Part shown: one piece after another, positions 1-5,678 of the stretch
How positions within the stretch are numbered: the first letter of the stretch is position 1
How the letters are laid out: every line of letters begins with the position of its first letter
NCBI GenBank assembly: GCA_009885445.1
Contig: VFKQ01000280.1
Span: 1-8,135 of the forward strand
DNA: 8,135 bases
Source of the DNA: Anaerolineaceae bacterium
GTDB taxonomy: Bacteria > Chloroflexota > Anaerolineae > Anaerolineales > Villigracilaceae
Reading direction: 5' to 3'
Made by a program: the position numbers and the translations under genes
The notes under the pieces: generated by a model
Databases searched by the model: none
Told to the model about the DNA's origin: nothing
The model's input: the letters and a program-made list of their open reading frames with translations, nothing else

Positions 1-66
1 AAGATCGGGCACAGTGACGCCATAGTCGCTTTCAGGGTCTTTATGAATCACAACAGGGTAACGCAT
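1..66 (-). CDS. hicB: HicB-family antitoxin, N-terminal fragment (cut by window edge)
   Basis: Only the first 22 codons are inside the window, starting at the ATG at 66-64 and running off the left edge. The translation MRYPVVIHKDPESDYGVTVP, followed by D-L, matches the usual HicB start: a short beta strand, an acidic turn, then a Y-G-V-x-x-P-D-L segment. This is the degenerate RNase H-like fold that binds HicA. The gene follows the hicA stop codon by 6 nt, the normal toxin-first hicAB order, so the two are almost certainly co-transcribed. The bases before the ATG give only a weak GTGAG-type ribosome site, consistent with coupling to hicA translation. The C-terminal DNA-binding part, which would show whether HicB carries an HTH or ribbon-helix-helix domain, is not visible. 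Confidence 0.85.
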   Translation of the reverse strand, partial: MRYPVVIHKDPESDYGVTVPDL

Positions 67-72
67 AGCATC

Positions 73-270
73 TCACTTTCTATCTTTCCACGTCAAGCCA
101 GCCTGTTTGAAAATACTGCGCAATGTTCCGATTGGGATGTCCTTCTGCGGATGAGGAACCGTCACACGGCCAGGCTTCACCGGATGTTTGTAATGGTGAT
201 GACTACCTCGAGTATGAACCAGCACCCAACCATCCTCTTTGAGTTTGGCAATGATGTCGCGGCTGGTCAT
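73..270 (-). CDS. hicA: HicA-family mRNA interferase toxin
   Basis: This 65-residue protein begins MTSRDIIAKLKEDGWVLVHT and has the HicA dsRBD-like layout: an N-terminal helix, the strand GWVLVHTRGSHHHYKHP (residues 14-30), then a V-T-V-P-H-P strand and a C-terminal helix (I-P-I-G-T-L-R-S-I-F-K-Q-A-G). The GSHHHY motif at residues 22-27 holds the His (H24) that is catalytic in the family. HicA toxins cleave mRNA and are neutralised by HicB. An ORF extended upstream to 294 is unlikely, because the -10 box (277-282) lies between that start and the ATG at 270. A near-perfect sigma70 promoter ends 6 nt before the ATG, implying a leaderless message. hicB follows 6 nt after the stop. The length is normal and nothing looks broken. 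Confidence 0.93.
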   Translation of the reverse strand: MTSRDIIAKLKEDGWVLVHTRGSHHHYKHPVKPGRVTVPHPQKDIPIGTLRSIFKQAGLTWKDRK

Positions 271-276
271 GGCAGG

Positions 277-304
277 ATTATACACACGGTACACACTCTG
301 TCAA
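277..304 (-). promoter_or_regulatory. hicAB promoter, perfect -35 and -10 hexamers
   Basis: On the minus strand TTGACA (304-299) and TATAAT (282-277) are separated by 16 bp. Both hexamers match the sigma70 consensus exactly. Only 6 nt (276-271) separate the -10 from the hicA ATG, which places the expected +1 on the A of the start codon. The -35 lies just beyond the end of the upstream lipoprotein gene (stop at 313). Confidence 0.85.
281..296. promoter_or_regulatory. Direct repeat in the hicAB promoter spacer, candidate operator
   Basis: TACACAC occurs at 281-287 and again at 290-296, a 9-bp period, between the -35 and -10 boxes. HicAB operons are normally autorepressed by HicB or the HicAB complex. 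A repeat in this position is where such a repressor would block RNA polymerase. The site is a candidate only, because the DNA-binding part of HicB is outside the window. Confidence 0.4.
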
Positions 305-312
305 CCCAAGAG

Positions 313-1929
313 TTAAGCGGATCCATCCGGCGGCAAATAGCGCAGATACCAGATTCCCGTTCCGCGCTCCTCGGCCACAGACCAGGGCGTGAGAATGATC
401 ACCCACGTGGAGCCCGGCCTGAGCGCGGCGGGTGTCGCGTCCAGGTTGAGAAACTGAATCGGTTGGCGCAGTCCGCTTTGTTTTTCGTAGGCCGTCGAAT
501 GCGTGCTCCAAAGGATGTCGTATTTCATTCCATCGCGGAAAAGAATCGCCTTGCCGCCATCGCCCTGCTCAAGATGGATGTCGAGATTCGTGGAGGAGAC
601 CACGTCCACGTCCGGAAAAATGACGATGATATTTTCAAAATTTAGCGCGCGCCCGTTCAGACGATCCATTTCGGAGTGCAGGATGCCTGCGTTTAATTTT
701 GTCGAATCATCCACGAGACGCAGATACGATTGCGAAAGCGCGTCATAATCCCAACCCGATTGATTCAAGAAAGCCCAATACTCATCAATGTGCAATGCGG
801 GCAGACCGCCTGCGGGAGGCGCTTCTGCAAACATGTTGCTGACGTAATAAAACTGCGTGCTTTTTTTGCGCGCATGATCTTCTGCCACTTCGCGCAAACG
901 CTCAAGCTCCATCATGAATCCGCCGCCCTGCACTTCGTGCGCCACGAACGAACACTTCGGCAATTTCTCCAACACTTCTTCAGACGCGAACGCATAAATC
1001 AAACATGAGTTCTGATAGAACGCGGCGATGTCGGCATACACCAAACGTCCCGAACGCACCGGACCCACTTGCGCATCTGGAAGTGACTCAGCGACATTTG
1101 CCTGCGCGATTTTTTCAGCGGACGCCACCAACCCGGCATCCCACACGAATGAATCCGCCTCAACACGGACCGTGGAGCGGGTTCGCCCTGTCGACGAGTC
1201 TGCGTCGCTGTCGGCGCTTTCGTCGCCCACATCGGTCACGCTGAAATTAAATCCTGCGGGTTTAACAAATTCAATAATATATTCGCCCGCTTGCACATTG
1301 AATCCGTAATAGCCATTTGAGTCTGTCGTGGTCTGCTGAATCATTTCGCGCGTAGACGCGTCGAGCAAGTTCACACACACGCCGCCCACGCCCACCTCCC
1401 ACGCATCCGCGCGGCCATCTTCATTTGAATCCAACCAGACGCGGTTGCCAATAATAATTTCAGACCGCACAAATAATTCCGTGCGCACAGCGCAATCACC
1501 TTTGAGCGCAATCTCCGGCGCGGGGAATTGTCCGTGGAACACGGCCAGGTGACGTGTCGCTCCCTCAGTGATCGAGAACTCGTACACAAACGCCGCGAAC
1601 GACAGTCCCGCCTGCGGGCGGGCTGTGGCCGGAAAATGCGAAATCGAAATTAATATCGCTGGCAGTTTCAACAGCGACGGGTCTTGCACGGGCAAACCCG
1701 TCAGCGGGTTGAGCGGCGCGGGGAACGAACCCGCTTCGGGCGCGAGTACGAGCGGCGCGGCGAGGGACTGCAGAGTCGCCGTCGGCGTAAACGTCGCAGT
1801 AGAGTCGGGGGCCGTCGTCGCCGTCGTTGTCGAAGTCGAAATTGAGTCCGGTGCCGCCGTGGATACAGGTTCGCAAGCCAGCAACGCAGAAAGACTAATG
1901 AGGGCGAAAAACAAAATAAAGCGTTTCAT
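313..1929 (-). CDS. Lipoprotein with DUF3048 domain interrupted by an SdrD_B-like domain
   Basis: This 538-residue predicted lipoprotein has the signal peptide MKRFILFFALISLSALLAC, with C19 as the lipidated Cys, followed by a Ser/Thr/Ala/Pro linker to about residue 70. The DUF3048 (YerB-type) N-terminal half starts at NPLTGLPV (74-81) and includes A-R-P-Q-A-G-L and VYEFSITEGATRHLAVF (115-131). It resumes at VGPVRSGRLVYADIAAFY (288-305). Between these lies an SdrD_B-like beta-sandwich (about 160-268): IGNRVWLDSNEDGRAD, T-D-S-N-G-Y-Y-G-F, A-G-E-Y, and D-S-D-A-D-S-S-T-G. The C-terminal DUF3048 half contains N-I-I-V-I-F (433-438), GKAILFRDG (459-467) and R-P-G-S-T-W-V-I-I-L (504-513). The molecular function of DUF3048 proteins is unknown; an envelope role is inferred. 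A GGAGA ribosome site precedes the ATG. The gene lies 80 nt downstream of hit and may be co-transcribed. Confidence 0.88.
   Translation of the reverse strand: MKRFILFFALISLSALLACEPVSTAAPDSISTSTTTATTAPDSTATFTPTATLQSLAAPLVLAPEAGSFPAPLNPLTGLPVQDPSLLKLPAILISISHFPATARPQAGLSFAAFVYEFSITEGATRHLAVFHGQFPAPEIALKGDCAVRTELFVRSEIIIGNRVWLDSNEDGRADAWEVGVGGVCVNLLDASTREMIQQTTTDSNGYYGFNVQAGEYIIEFVKPAGFNFSVTDVGDESADSDADSSTGRTRSTVRVEADSFVWDAGLVASAEKIAQANVAESLPDAQVGPVRSGRLVYADIAAFYQNSCLIYAFASEEVLEKLPKCSFVAHEVQGGGFMMELERLREVAEDHARKKSTQFYYVSNMFAEAPPAGGLPALHIDEYWAFLNQSGWDYDALSQSYLRLVDDSTKLNAGILHSEMDRLNGRALNFENIIVIFPDVDVVSSTNLDIHLEQGDGGKAILFRDGMKYDILWSTHSTAYEKQSGLRQPIQFLNLDATPAALRPGSTWVIILTPWSVAEERGTGIWYLRYLPPDGSA
1126..1452 (-). 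other. SdrD_B-like domain inserted within the DUF3048 lipoprotein
   Basis: This segment encodes residues about 160-268 of the lipoprotein. It carries the SdrD_B signature in order: I-G-N-R-V-W-L-D-S-N-E-D-G, a G-V-G-G-V-C-V-N-L-L-D strand, T-T-D-S-N-G-Y-Y-G-F, A-G-E-Y-I-I-E-F, then a D-S-D-A-D-S-S-T-G-R-T loop and a final D-A-G-L. The Asp/Asn loops (D167-D175 and D203-G206) fit the calcium-binding loops known in SdrD B repeats. Unlike the usual tandem repeats in surface adhesins, there is one copy only. Confidence 0.8.
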
Positions 1930-1942
1930 GAATTCTCCGATG

Positions 1943-1962
1943 ACTGATCACTGATCACTGAC
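1943..1962. repeat. 7-bp tandem repeat, ACTGATC type
   Basis: Two full ACTGATC units (1943-1956) are followed by a partial ACTGAC (1957-1962), in the gap between hit and the DUF3048 lipoprotein gene. The unit resembles ACTAATC at 4744 and ACTATTC inside the murJ-like gene. Confidence 0.75.
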
Positions 1963-2009
1963 AACCACATCATCCTCGATTCCCCCGTTCTTCACAACCG
2001 CCGAAAGTC

Positions 2010-2489
2010 CTACTTCCAGGCGTTCTTGATTCTTTTGTAAGTTTCTTCGATGGTCTCGGGCAGGACGCGCGTCTCGCCGACGGTGGCCATGAAATTTGTG
2101 TCGCCATTCCAACGCGGTAGGATGTGCAAATGCACATGGTCGGGCACGCCCGCGCCGGCGGCCTTGCCGATGTTCGCGCCGAGGTTGAAGCCGTGTGGAC
2201 GATAAATTTCTTTCAAGACATTAATCGTCTGCGTGACGAGTTCCATCATTTCGGCGCGCGTTTCAGAATCAAGAAATTCCAGCGACGGTTCATGGGCGAT
2301 GGGCGCGACCATTACGTGCCCATTTGTGTATGGGTATAAATTAAGCATCACGATGACGCGCGCGCCGCGATACAAAATCAGATTCTGCGCGTCGTCTTCT
2401 TTTTTGAGTGCGTTGCAAAAAATGCAACCTTCCTCTTTGAATGGACCATCAATGTAATCCTTGCGCCAGGGAGAGAATAATCGTTTCAT
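2010..2489 (-). CDS. HIT-family nucleotide hydrolase or phosphorylase
   Basis: This 159-residue protein belongs to the histidine triad superfamily, enzymes that act on nucleoside phosphates such as ApnA or AMP esters. The triad H118-V-H120-L-H122 sits in D-H-V-H-L-H-I-L-P-R-W, with the middle residues of the triad expected to include the nucleophilic His. N-terminal C22-I-F-C25, with H66, suggests the zinc site of the larger HIT branch (diadenosine tetraphosphate phosphorylase-like). The start, M-K-R-L-F-S-P-W-R-K-D-Y-I, is typical of that branch. Other landmarks are N50-L-Y-P-Y-T-N-G-H-V-M (50-60) and F-N-L-G-A-N-I-G-K-A-A-G-A-G (101-114). The exact substrate cannot be read from sequence. 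It is transcribed divergently from xseA, and an extended -10 box 6 nt before the ATG suggests a leaderless message. The DUF3048 lipoprotein gene follows after 80 nt. Confidence 0.92.
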   Translation of the reverse strand: MKRLFSPWRKDYIDGPFKEEGCIFCNALKKEDDAQNLILYRGARVIVMLNLYPYTNGHVMVAPIAHEPSLEFLDSETRAEMMELVTQTINVLKEIYRPHGFNLGANIGKAAGAGVPDHVHLHILPRWNGDTNFMATVGETRVLPETIEETYKRIKNAWK

Positions 2490-2495
2490 ATCGGA

Positions 2496-2504
2496 ATTTT
2501 ATCA
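2496..2504 (-). promoter_or_regulatory. Extended -10 promoter of the HIT gene
   Basis: The minus strand reads TGATAAAAT (2504-2496): a TGn extension followed by TAAAAT (5 of 6 consensus bases). It lies exactly 6 nt before the ATG at 2489. No good -35 is seen; that position falls in the GC-rich palindrome at 2516-2544. An extended -10 often substitutes for a weak -35. Confidence 0.55.
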
Positions 2505-2515
2505 TGTGGCATATC

Positions 2516-2544
2516 GTAGGGGCACGGCGGCGCCGTGCCCCTAC
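2516..2544. repeat. GC-rich 13-bp inverted repeat (REP-like hairpin)
   Basis: GTAGGGGCACGGC (2516-2528) and its exact reverse complement GCCGTGCCCCTAC (2532-2544) flank a 3-nt loop, GGC. It sits between the divergent hit and xseA starts, overlapping where both -35 elements would be. There is no T tract on either side, so a repeat element is more likely than a terminator. Hairpins of this GTAGGGGCA type are, from memory, dispersed in many Chloroflexota and cyanobacterial genomes. Confidence 0.8.
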
Positions 2545-2564
2545 ACGCCCATCACAATCTGGGG

Positions 2565-2570
2565 TATCCT
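2565..2570 (+). promoter_or_regulatory. Possible -10 box of xseA (weak)
   Basis: TATCCT (4 of 6 consensus bases) ends 6 nt before the xseA ATG at 2577. This is the same spacing as at hicA, hit and higB. No matching -35 is visible. It is listed because there is no Shine-Dalgarno sequence at normal distance either, so a leaderless start would explain the gene's 5' end. Confidence 0.35.
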
Positions 2571-2576
2571 CGCCGC

Positions 2577-3797
2577 ATGTCACAACCCTCGCTCTTTGCC
2601 GGCGCCCAGTGGACAGTCTCACGCCTGACTCGGCATCTGAGCCAGGTGCTCGAAGCCGACCCAGTCTTGCAAGATGTGTGGGTGCGCGCGGAGATTTCAA
2701 ATTTGTCGCGGCCCGCATCCGGTCATATTTATTTCACGCTCAAAGACGCTGGCGCTTCATTAAAAGCAGTCATGTGGAAACTCGAAGCCAGCCGCCTGCC
2801 CTTTCCGCTCAAAGACGGCATGGCCGTCGAAGCGCACGGACGCATCGGCATCTACGAAGTCAGCGGACAATATCAACTTTACGTCGACCTCCTGCGACCC
2901 GTGGGCGAGGGCGCGCTGTATGCAGAATTTATGCGCCTCAAGTCTATGCTCGAAGCCGAGGGACTCTTCGACCCCCAGCGCAAACGCGCCATCCCCGAAT
3001 TGCCCAAACGAATCGGCATCGTCACCTCGGCCACGGGCGCGGCATTGCGCGACATGCTCAACACCCTGCGCCGCAGACTCCCTCTCGCCGAAGTGATTCT
3101 CGCGCCCTCGCCCGTGCAAGGCGCGGACGCACCTCCTGCCCTCGTCAAAGCGCTCAATTCTCTAATTCTCCAATCGCCGGATGTAATTTTGATTGCGCGC
3201 GGCGGCGGCTCCATCGAAGACTTGTGGGCCTTCAACGACGAACGCGTCGTCCGCGCTGTGGCCGAATCGGACGTCCCCGTCGTGAGCGGCGTGGGCCACG
3301 AGACCGATTTCACGCTGACAGATTTCGCCGCCGACCTGCGCGCGCCGACTCCCACCGCCGCGGCGGAGCTGGCCACGTCCATCACCATTTTTGATCTGCG
3401 CGCCGAGATGGAAAATTTTGAACAGCGCGCTTACACTGCCATCAGCGAATCACTTTCATCACGCCGACTCGAAGTCGCCAATCTCCAATCTCGAATTCTC
3501 TCTTTCTCCCCCGCGCGCCAACTACAATCCGAACGACAACGCGTAGACGAGTTGTCGCGCCGCGCGCAAATCGCGCAGACGCATCGTCTCGCGCTCGAAG
3601 CGAGTCAAGCGCGCGGGCTGGCGAAGCGGCTGGTGGCGCTGAATCCGTTTGAAGTCCTGGCCCGAGGCTACGCCGTGGTGACGAAAGCAGACGGGAGCGT
3701 GATCCGCCAGTTGAGTCAGGCCGGCGCGGGCGCAGAAATCCACATCCGCGTGACAGATGGCGAGTTTGATGCGCAGGTTGGAAATCGTAAATCGTAA
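2577..3797 (+). CDS. xseA: Exodeoxyribonuclease VII large subunit
   Basis: This 406-residue XseA is the catalytic subunit of exonuclease VII, which degrades single-stranded DNA from both ends to short oligonucleotides in the cytoplasm. The OB-fold domain spans about residues 10-105 (W-T-V-S-R-L-T, V-W-V-R-A-E-I-S-N, S-G-H-I-Y-F-T-L-K-D). The catalytic domain follows P-K-R-I-G-I-V-T-S (143-151) and holds GGGSIEDLWAFNDE (209-222) and SGVGHETDFTLTDFAADLRA (237-256), followed by P-T-P-T-A-A-A-E. A long helical segment (about 270-350) should form the coiled coil that binds XseB. L-N-P-F-E-V-L-A-R-G-Y-A (355-366) is a conserved C-terminal mark. I start at 2577 (M-S-Q-P-S-L-F-A-G-A) because family similarity begins there and an in-frame ATG at 2535 lies within the upstream palindrome. 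The last codons (V-G-N-R-K-S) come from a 7-bp repeat. The partner xseB follows 127 nt later. Confidence 0.95.
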   Translation: MSQPSLFAGAQWTVSRLTRHLSQVLEADPVLQDVWVRAEISNLSRPASGHIYFTLKDAGASLKAVMWKLEASRLPFPLKDGMAVEAHGRIGIYEVSGQYQLYVDLLRPVGEGALYAEFMRLKSMLEAEGLFDPQRKRAIPELPKRIGIVTSATGAALRDMLNTLRRRLPLAEVILAPSPVQGADAPPALVKALNSLILQSPDVILIARGGGSIEDLWAFNDERVVRAVAESDVPVVSGVGHETDFTLTDFAADLRAPTPTAAAELATSITIFDLRAEMENFEQRAYTAISESLSSRRLEVANLQSRILSFSPARQLQSERQRVDELSRRAQIAQTHRLALEASQARGLAKRLVALNPFEVLARGYAVVTKADGSVIRQLSQAGAGAEIHIRVTDGEFDAQVGNRKS

Positions 3798-3803
3798 GAT
3801 TTC
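3782..3803. repeat. 7-bp tandem duplication at the xseA 3' end
   Basis: AAATCGT occurs twice in tandem (3782-3788, 3789-3795), followed by AAGATTTC. The outer GAAATC (3781-3786) and GATTTC (3798-3803) are also inverted repeats. The duplication supplies the last codons and the stop of xseA, so its C-terminus has probably been rewritten by repeat DNA. Confidence 0.65.
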
Positions 3804-3816
3804 TTCACGGGCTTAA

Positions 3817-3871
3817 GCCGCCGTCCTCGGCGGCGGTTCACTAGTAAATCTTGCGCCGAGGACGGCGCAAG
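3817..3871. repeat. Paired GC-rich hairpins between xseA and xseB
   Basis: Hairpin 1 has stem GCCGCCG (3817-3823) and CGGCGGC (3828-3834) with loop TCCT. Hairpin 2 has stem CTTGCGCCG (3850-3858) and CGGCGCAAG (3863-3871) with loop AGGA. The two cores, GCCGTCCTCGGC and GCCGAGGACGGC, are reverse complements, so the whole element can also fold on itself as one longer stem. A T-rich run (3879-3888) follows hairpin 2 after 7 nt, so a terminator for plus-strand xseA is possible but not classical. A 21-bp copy of hairpin 1 recurs at 4683-4703. Confidence 0.75.
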
Positions 3872-3924
3872 GAGCCCCTTTTATTTTTACGAAGCATGAA
3901 ATCAAAAATATCAAACGAGGTAGT

Positions 3925-4164
3925 ATGGCAAAATCAACATCCCCCAAAAAAGTGGACGAACTCTCCTATGAGGAGGCGCGCGCGGAATTGGAATCTATCG
4001 TGGCCGCGCTGGAGGAGGGCAACCAGAAATTGGAAGAGTCAATGGCGCTCTTCGAGCGCGGACAGGCATTGATGAAACGTTGCAACGACCTGCTCGAAGG
4101 CGCAGAGTTAAAAGTGCGCGCGCTTTCGGGCGGGGAATTAAAAATGTTTGAAGAGGCTGAATGA
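3925..4164 (+). CDS. xseB: Exodeoxyribonuclease VII small subunit
   Basis: This 79-residue XseB is the non-catalytic subunit that binds the coiled coil of XseA in multiple copies. The family pattern is clear: L-S-Y-E-E-A-R-A-E-L-E-S-I-V-A-A-L-E-E-G (13-32), then a second helix with L-E-E-S-M-A-L-F-E-R-G (36-46), L-M-K-R-C-N-D-L-L (49-57) and E-G-A-E-L-K-V (58-64). Two antiparallel helices are expected, and the length is normal. The start ATG at 3925 is preceded by GAGG (3917-3920) at 4 nt, a usable though close ribosome site. The stop overlaps the start of the DUF212 gene in an ATGA (4161-4164), indicating translational coupling. It probably shares a transcript with xseA unless the intervening hairpins terminate. 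Confidence 0.94.
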   Translation: MAKSTSPKKVDELSYEEARAELESIVAALEEGNQKLEESMALFERGQALMKRCNDLLEGAELKVRALSGGELKMFEEAE

Positions 4165-4613
4165 ATCTAGGTGCGGTGTTACAGAACCATATTTTGATCG
4201 GCGCGCTGGCCGCATGGCTAATTGCGCAAGGCCTTAAGCCGCTGACGGAATATCTCAAAACGCGCGAGTGGAGATGGATGATGGTCTTCAGCGCGGGTGG
4301 CATGCCCAGCTCACATTCCGCGCTGATCGTCGGCGTGACGTTTGGCACCGGCCTGTTCCTCGGCTTCGACTCTCCGCTCTTCGCACTGGCCCTCGCGCTA
4401 ACCATGATCGTCGTCTACGATGCGGCGGGCGTGCGCCGGCAGGCGGGCATGCACGCCGAACGCATCAACGCTTTGTTTAACGAATTATTGAGCGGGCATC
4501 TGTGGGACCAAAACGAATTGCGCGAAGTACTCGGTCACACGCCGCTCGAAGTGACCGGCGGAATTTTGCTGGGCCTGCTGGTGGCCATGTTAAATTGGAT
4601 GGTTTGGCAATAA
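4161..4613 (+). CDS. Divergent PAP2-family membrane protein (DUF212, YuiD-like)
   Basis: This 150-residue integral membrane protein belongs to DUF212, a distant branch of the PAP2 phosphatase family. Signature motifs are GGMPSSHSA (46-54), V-Y-D-A-A-G-V-R-R-Q-A-G-M-H-A (85-99) and L-G-H-T-P-L-E-V-T-G-G (124-134). Hydrophobic helices are likely at about 8-26, 52-68, 73-87 and 132-149. PAP2 enzymes dephosphorylate lipid phosphates. The PSSHS and Arg/His motifs here resemble their catalytic segments, but DUF212 activity has not been firmly assigned as far as I know, so no substrate is proposed. Its start overlaps the xseB stop by 4 nt, so translation is coupled. Any link to exonuclease VII is unexplained and may only reflect operon packing. 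The length fits the family and no damage is seen. Confidence 0.9.
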   Translation: MNLGAVLQNHILIGALAAWLIAQGLKPLTEYLKTREWRWMMVFSAGGMPSSHSALIVGVTFGTGLFLGFDSPLFALALALTMIVVYDAAGVRRQAGMHAERINALFNELLSGHLWDQNELREVLGHTPLEVTGGILLGLLVAMLNWMVWQ

Positions 4614-4677
4614 GGCCAGCCCTCGCGGCTTCGCGGTAAGAAGTAGTTCGTCGGAAGGATTTAGAAAACAACTCTGT

Positions 4678-4707
4678 TGCTCAAGCCGCCGTCCTCGGCG
4701 GCGAGCA
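4678..4707. repeat. GC-rich hairpin, copy of the xseA-xseB element
   Basis: AAGCCGCCGTCCTCGGCGGCG at 4683-4703 is a 21-base exact match to 3815-3835. Stem GCCGCCG (4685-4691) pairs with CGGCGGC (4696-4702) around loop TCCT. Outer TGCTC (4678-4682) pairs with GAGCA (4703-4707) across an AA bulge, lengthening the stem to 12 bp. It may also stop transcription after the DUF212 gene, though it has no T tract. Confidence 0.75.
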
Positions 4708-4743
4708 GGGCGGCAAGGACGCACAGAAGTAAAATTACTTTCG

Positions 4744-4757
4744 ACTAATCACTGAAA
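4744..4757. repeat. Short 7-bp repeat remnant, ACTAATC type
   Basis: ACTAATC (4744-4750) is followed by ACTGAAA (4751-4757). Alone this would be negligible; it is listed because it fits the ACTNNTC units at 1943-1962 and 6563-6590. Confidence 0.4.
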
Positions 4758-4827
4758 AGCGCAGAAAATGTCTGTGCTCAACAAACTTACACAATAACTC
4801 AACCCCCATATTGACGTGGAGTAATTC

Positions 4828-5652
4828 ATGAAGTTTATCGGCGTTTCCATAATTGTATTAATCTCCCTCCTGCTGGCCTCTTGCCGCGCGCCTCTTGCCG
4901 CGCAAACTGCCACCCCAACCGCCGCGCCAAAAATAGCCGTGCTCGTTTGGGAGCGCAACGCAGGCATCGCCGCTTTTTGCGACAAGGTCGTAGTCTATTC
5001 AACGAATGTGGCGGAAGTTTCAGATTGCCATGGTTCTAAAATCGAAATCCGCCTGAACTCGAGTCAAAGCGCGCAGTTGACAGATTGGATCACCACTCTC
5101 AGAAATATTTCTTATCACAACACAGACCCCGCGCCAGCCGACGCCATCACCATCATACTGGCCTTCACTGGCGAAGGAACACAAGAAGCCGACACCGATT
5201 CCTTAAACGCCATGCTTGCGTTTGCGGCAGAGTTGCAAGCCATGAGCGCTGGCGGCCCGCTTGGCTCGCCCGCTCAAAAAGCGGCCGGGCAAGCCCTGCA
5301 CGATTATCTGACCGCGCTCAACACAGGCGATTACATTCTGGCCGCAAAATTGTACGGCGGCGATACCAGCATCCTCCAAACCTGGAACCCGGATATTTTA
5401 AATGACCTGCCCGCGTTGCTGGAACGAGCCTGCACACAAAACGGACTCAATTGTCTCGCGCCGCGCTCCGTCCACTATCGCGGCCCAGATGCAAGCGGCG
5501 CATCTCAATTCCTGGTTGAGTTCAACAATCTGGATGGAACGCTTTTCAGTGTTAGCGAAAACGAAGGCTCGTTAACAAGAAGTTTTCGATTTCGAGTGCT
5601 GGCAAACGCTGGCGGCTTTGTCGTTTTAGATTTACCGCCACTTTCCCCATAA
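4828..5652 (+). CDS. Predicted lipoprotein of unknown function
   Basis: I do not recognise this 274-residue protein. The signal peptide MKFIGVSIIVLISLLLASC gives lipobox L-A-S-C with C19 as the lipidated residue, followed by a short Ala/Thr/Pro linker (to about 34). A first region (35-138) is beta-rich at its start (K-I-A-V-L-V-W-E) and contains C51 and C67. A Gly/Pro joint (141-149) leads to a second region beginning A-L-H-D-Y-L-T-A-L-N-T-G-D-Y-I-L-A-A-K-L-Y (156-176). That looks like the first helices of an NTF2-like or DUF4878-like fold; the resemblance is suggestive only. C202 and C209 lie in it. The end (228-268) is a set of strands (F-L-V-E-F, F-R-F-R-V-L, G-F-V-V-L-D). GGAG lies 6 nt before the ATG. 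It faces the murJ-like gene tail to tail with a 24-nt gap. Confidence 0.85.
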   Translation: MKFIGVSIIVLISLLLASCRAPLAAQTATPTAAPKIAVLVWERNAGIAAFCDKVVVYSTNVAEVSDCHGSKIEIRLNSSQSAQLTDWITTLRNISYHNTDPAPADAITIILAFTGEGTQEADTDSLNAMLAFAAELQAMSAGGPLGSPAQKAAGQALHDYLTALNTGDYILAAKLYGGDTSILQTWNPDILNDLPALLERACTQNGLNCLAPRSVHYRGPDASGASQFLVEFNNLDGTLFSVSENEGSLTRSFRFRVLANAGGFVVLDLPPLSP

Positions 5653-5678
5653 AAAGCAAAAACCCAGGCTTCTTTTTT
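5651..5678. terminator. Possible weak bidirectional terminator
   Basis: An A run with AAGC (5654-5657) and a GCTT (5668-5671) followed by C and six Ts (5673-5678) could form a short stem with T tracts in both directions. It lies between two convergent genes, where a shared terminator is expected. The stem is only 4 bp before a bulge, so the call is weak. Confidence 0.3.

Larger units (their letters stand above)
4614..4827. other. Intergenic gap with repeat elements, no gene seen
   Basis: I see no coding sequence here. The stretch holds the GC-rich hairpin at 4678-4707, a small palindrome AAGTAAAATTACTT (4727-4740), and a heptamer remnant ACTAATC/ACTGAAA (4744-4757). I could not identify a convincing promoter for the lipoprotein gene that follows. 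Confidence 0.6.

Noticed and set aside
271..294. Upstream start extending HicA by 8 residues
   Set aside because: The -10 box at 277-282 falls inside this extension, so a transcript from the promoter would not contain the start codon.
43..645. 200-codon plus-strand open frame across hicA and the end of the DUF3048 lipoprotein gene
   Set aside because: It lies opposite two well-supported genes, has no family-like motifs and no ribosome site, and is best explained as a shadow frame in GC-rich DNA.
2516..2544. Rho-independent terminator at the hit-xseA palindrome
   Set aside because: It sits between two divergent starts, where no transcript should end, and neither side has a T tract.
2535..2576. 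Upstream ATG extending XseA by 14 residues
   Set aside because: The added M-P-L-H-A-H-H-N-L-G-Y-P-R-R has no family similarity and its ATG lies within the 29-base palindrome. The ATG at 2577 fits XseA N-termini.
2441..3394. 317-codon plus-strand open frame overlapping xseA
   Set aside because: Its translation is very Arg/His/Pro-rich and low in complexity, typical of an out-of-frame read of a GC-rich gene. The xseA frame carries all the conserved motifs.
4813..4827. TTGACG before the 4828 lipoprotein gene as a -35 box
   Set aside because: A 17-bp spacer would put the -10 inside the coding region, and no suitable hexamer is there. The nearby GGAG is a ribosome site.
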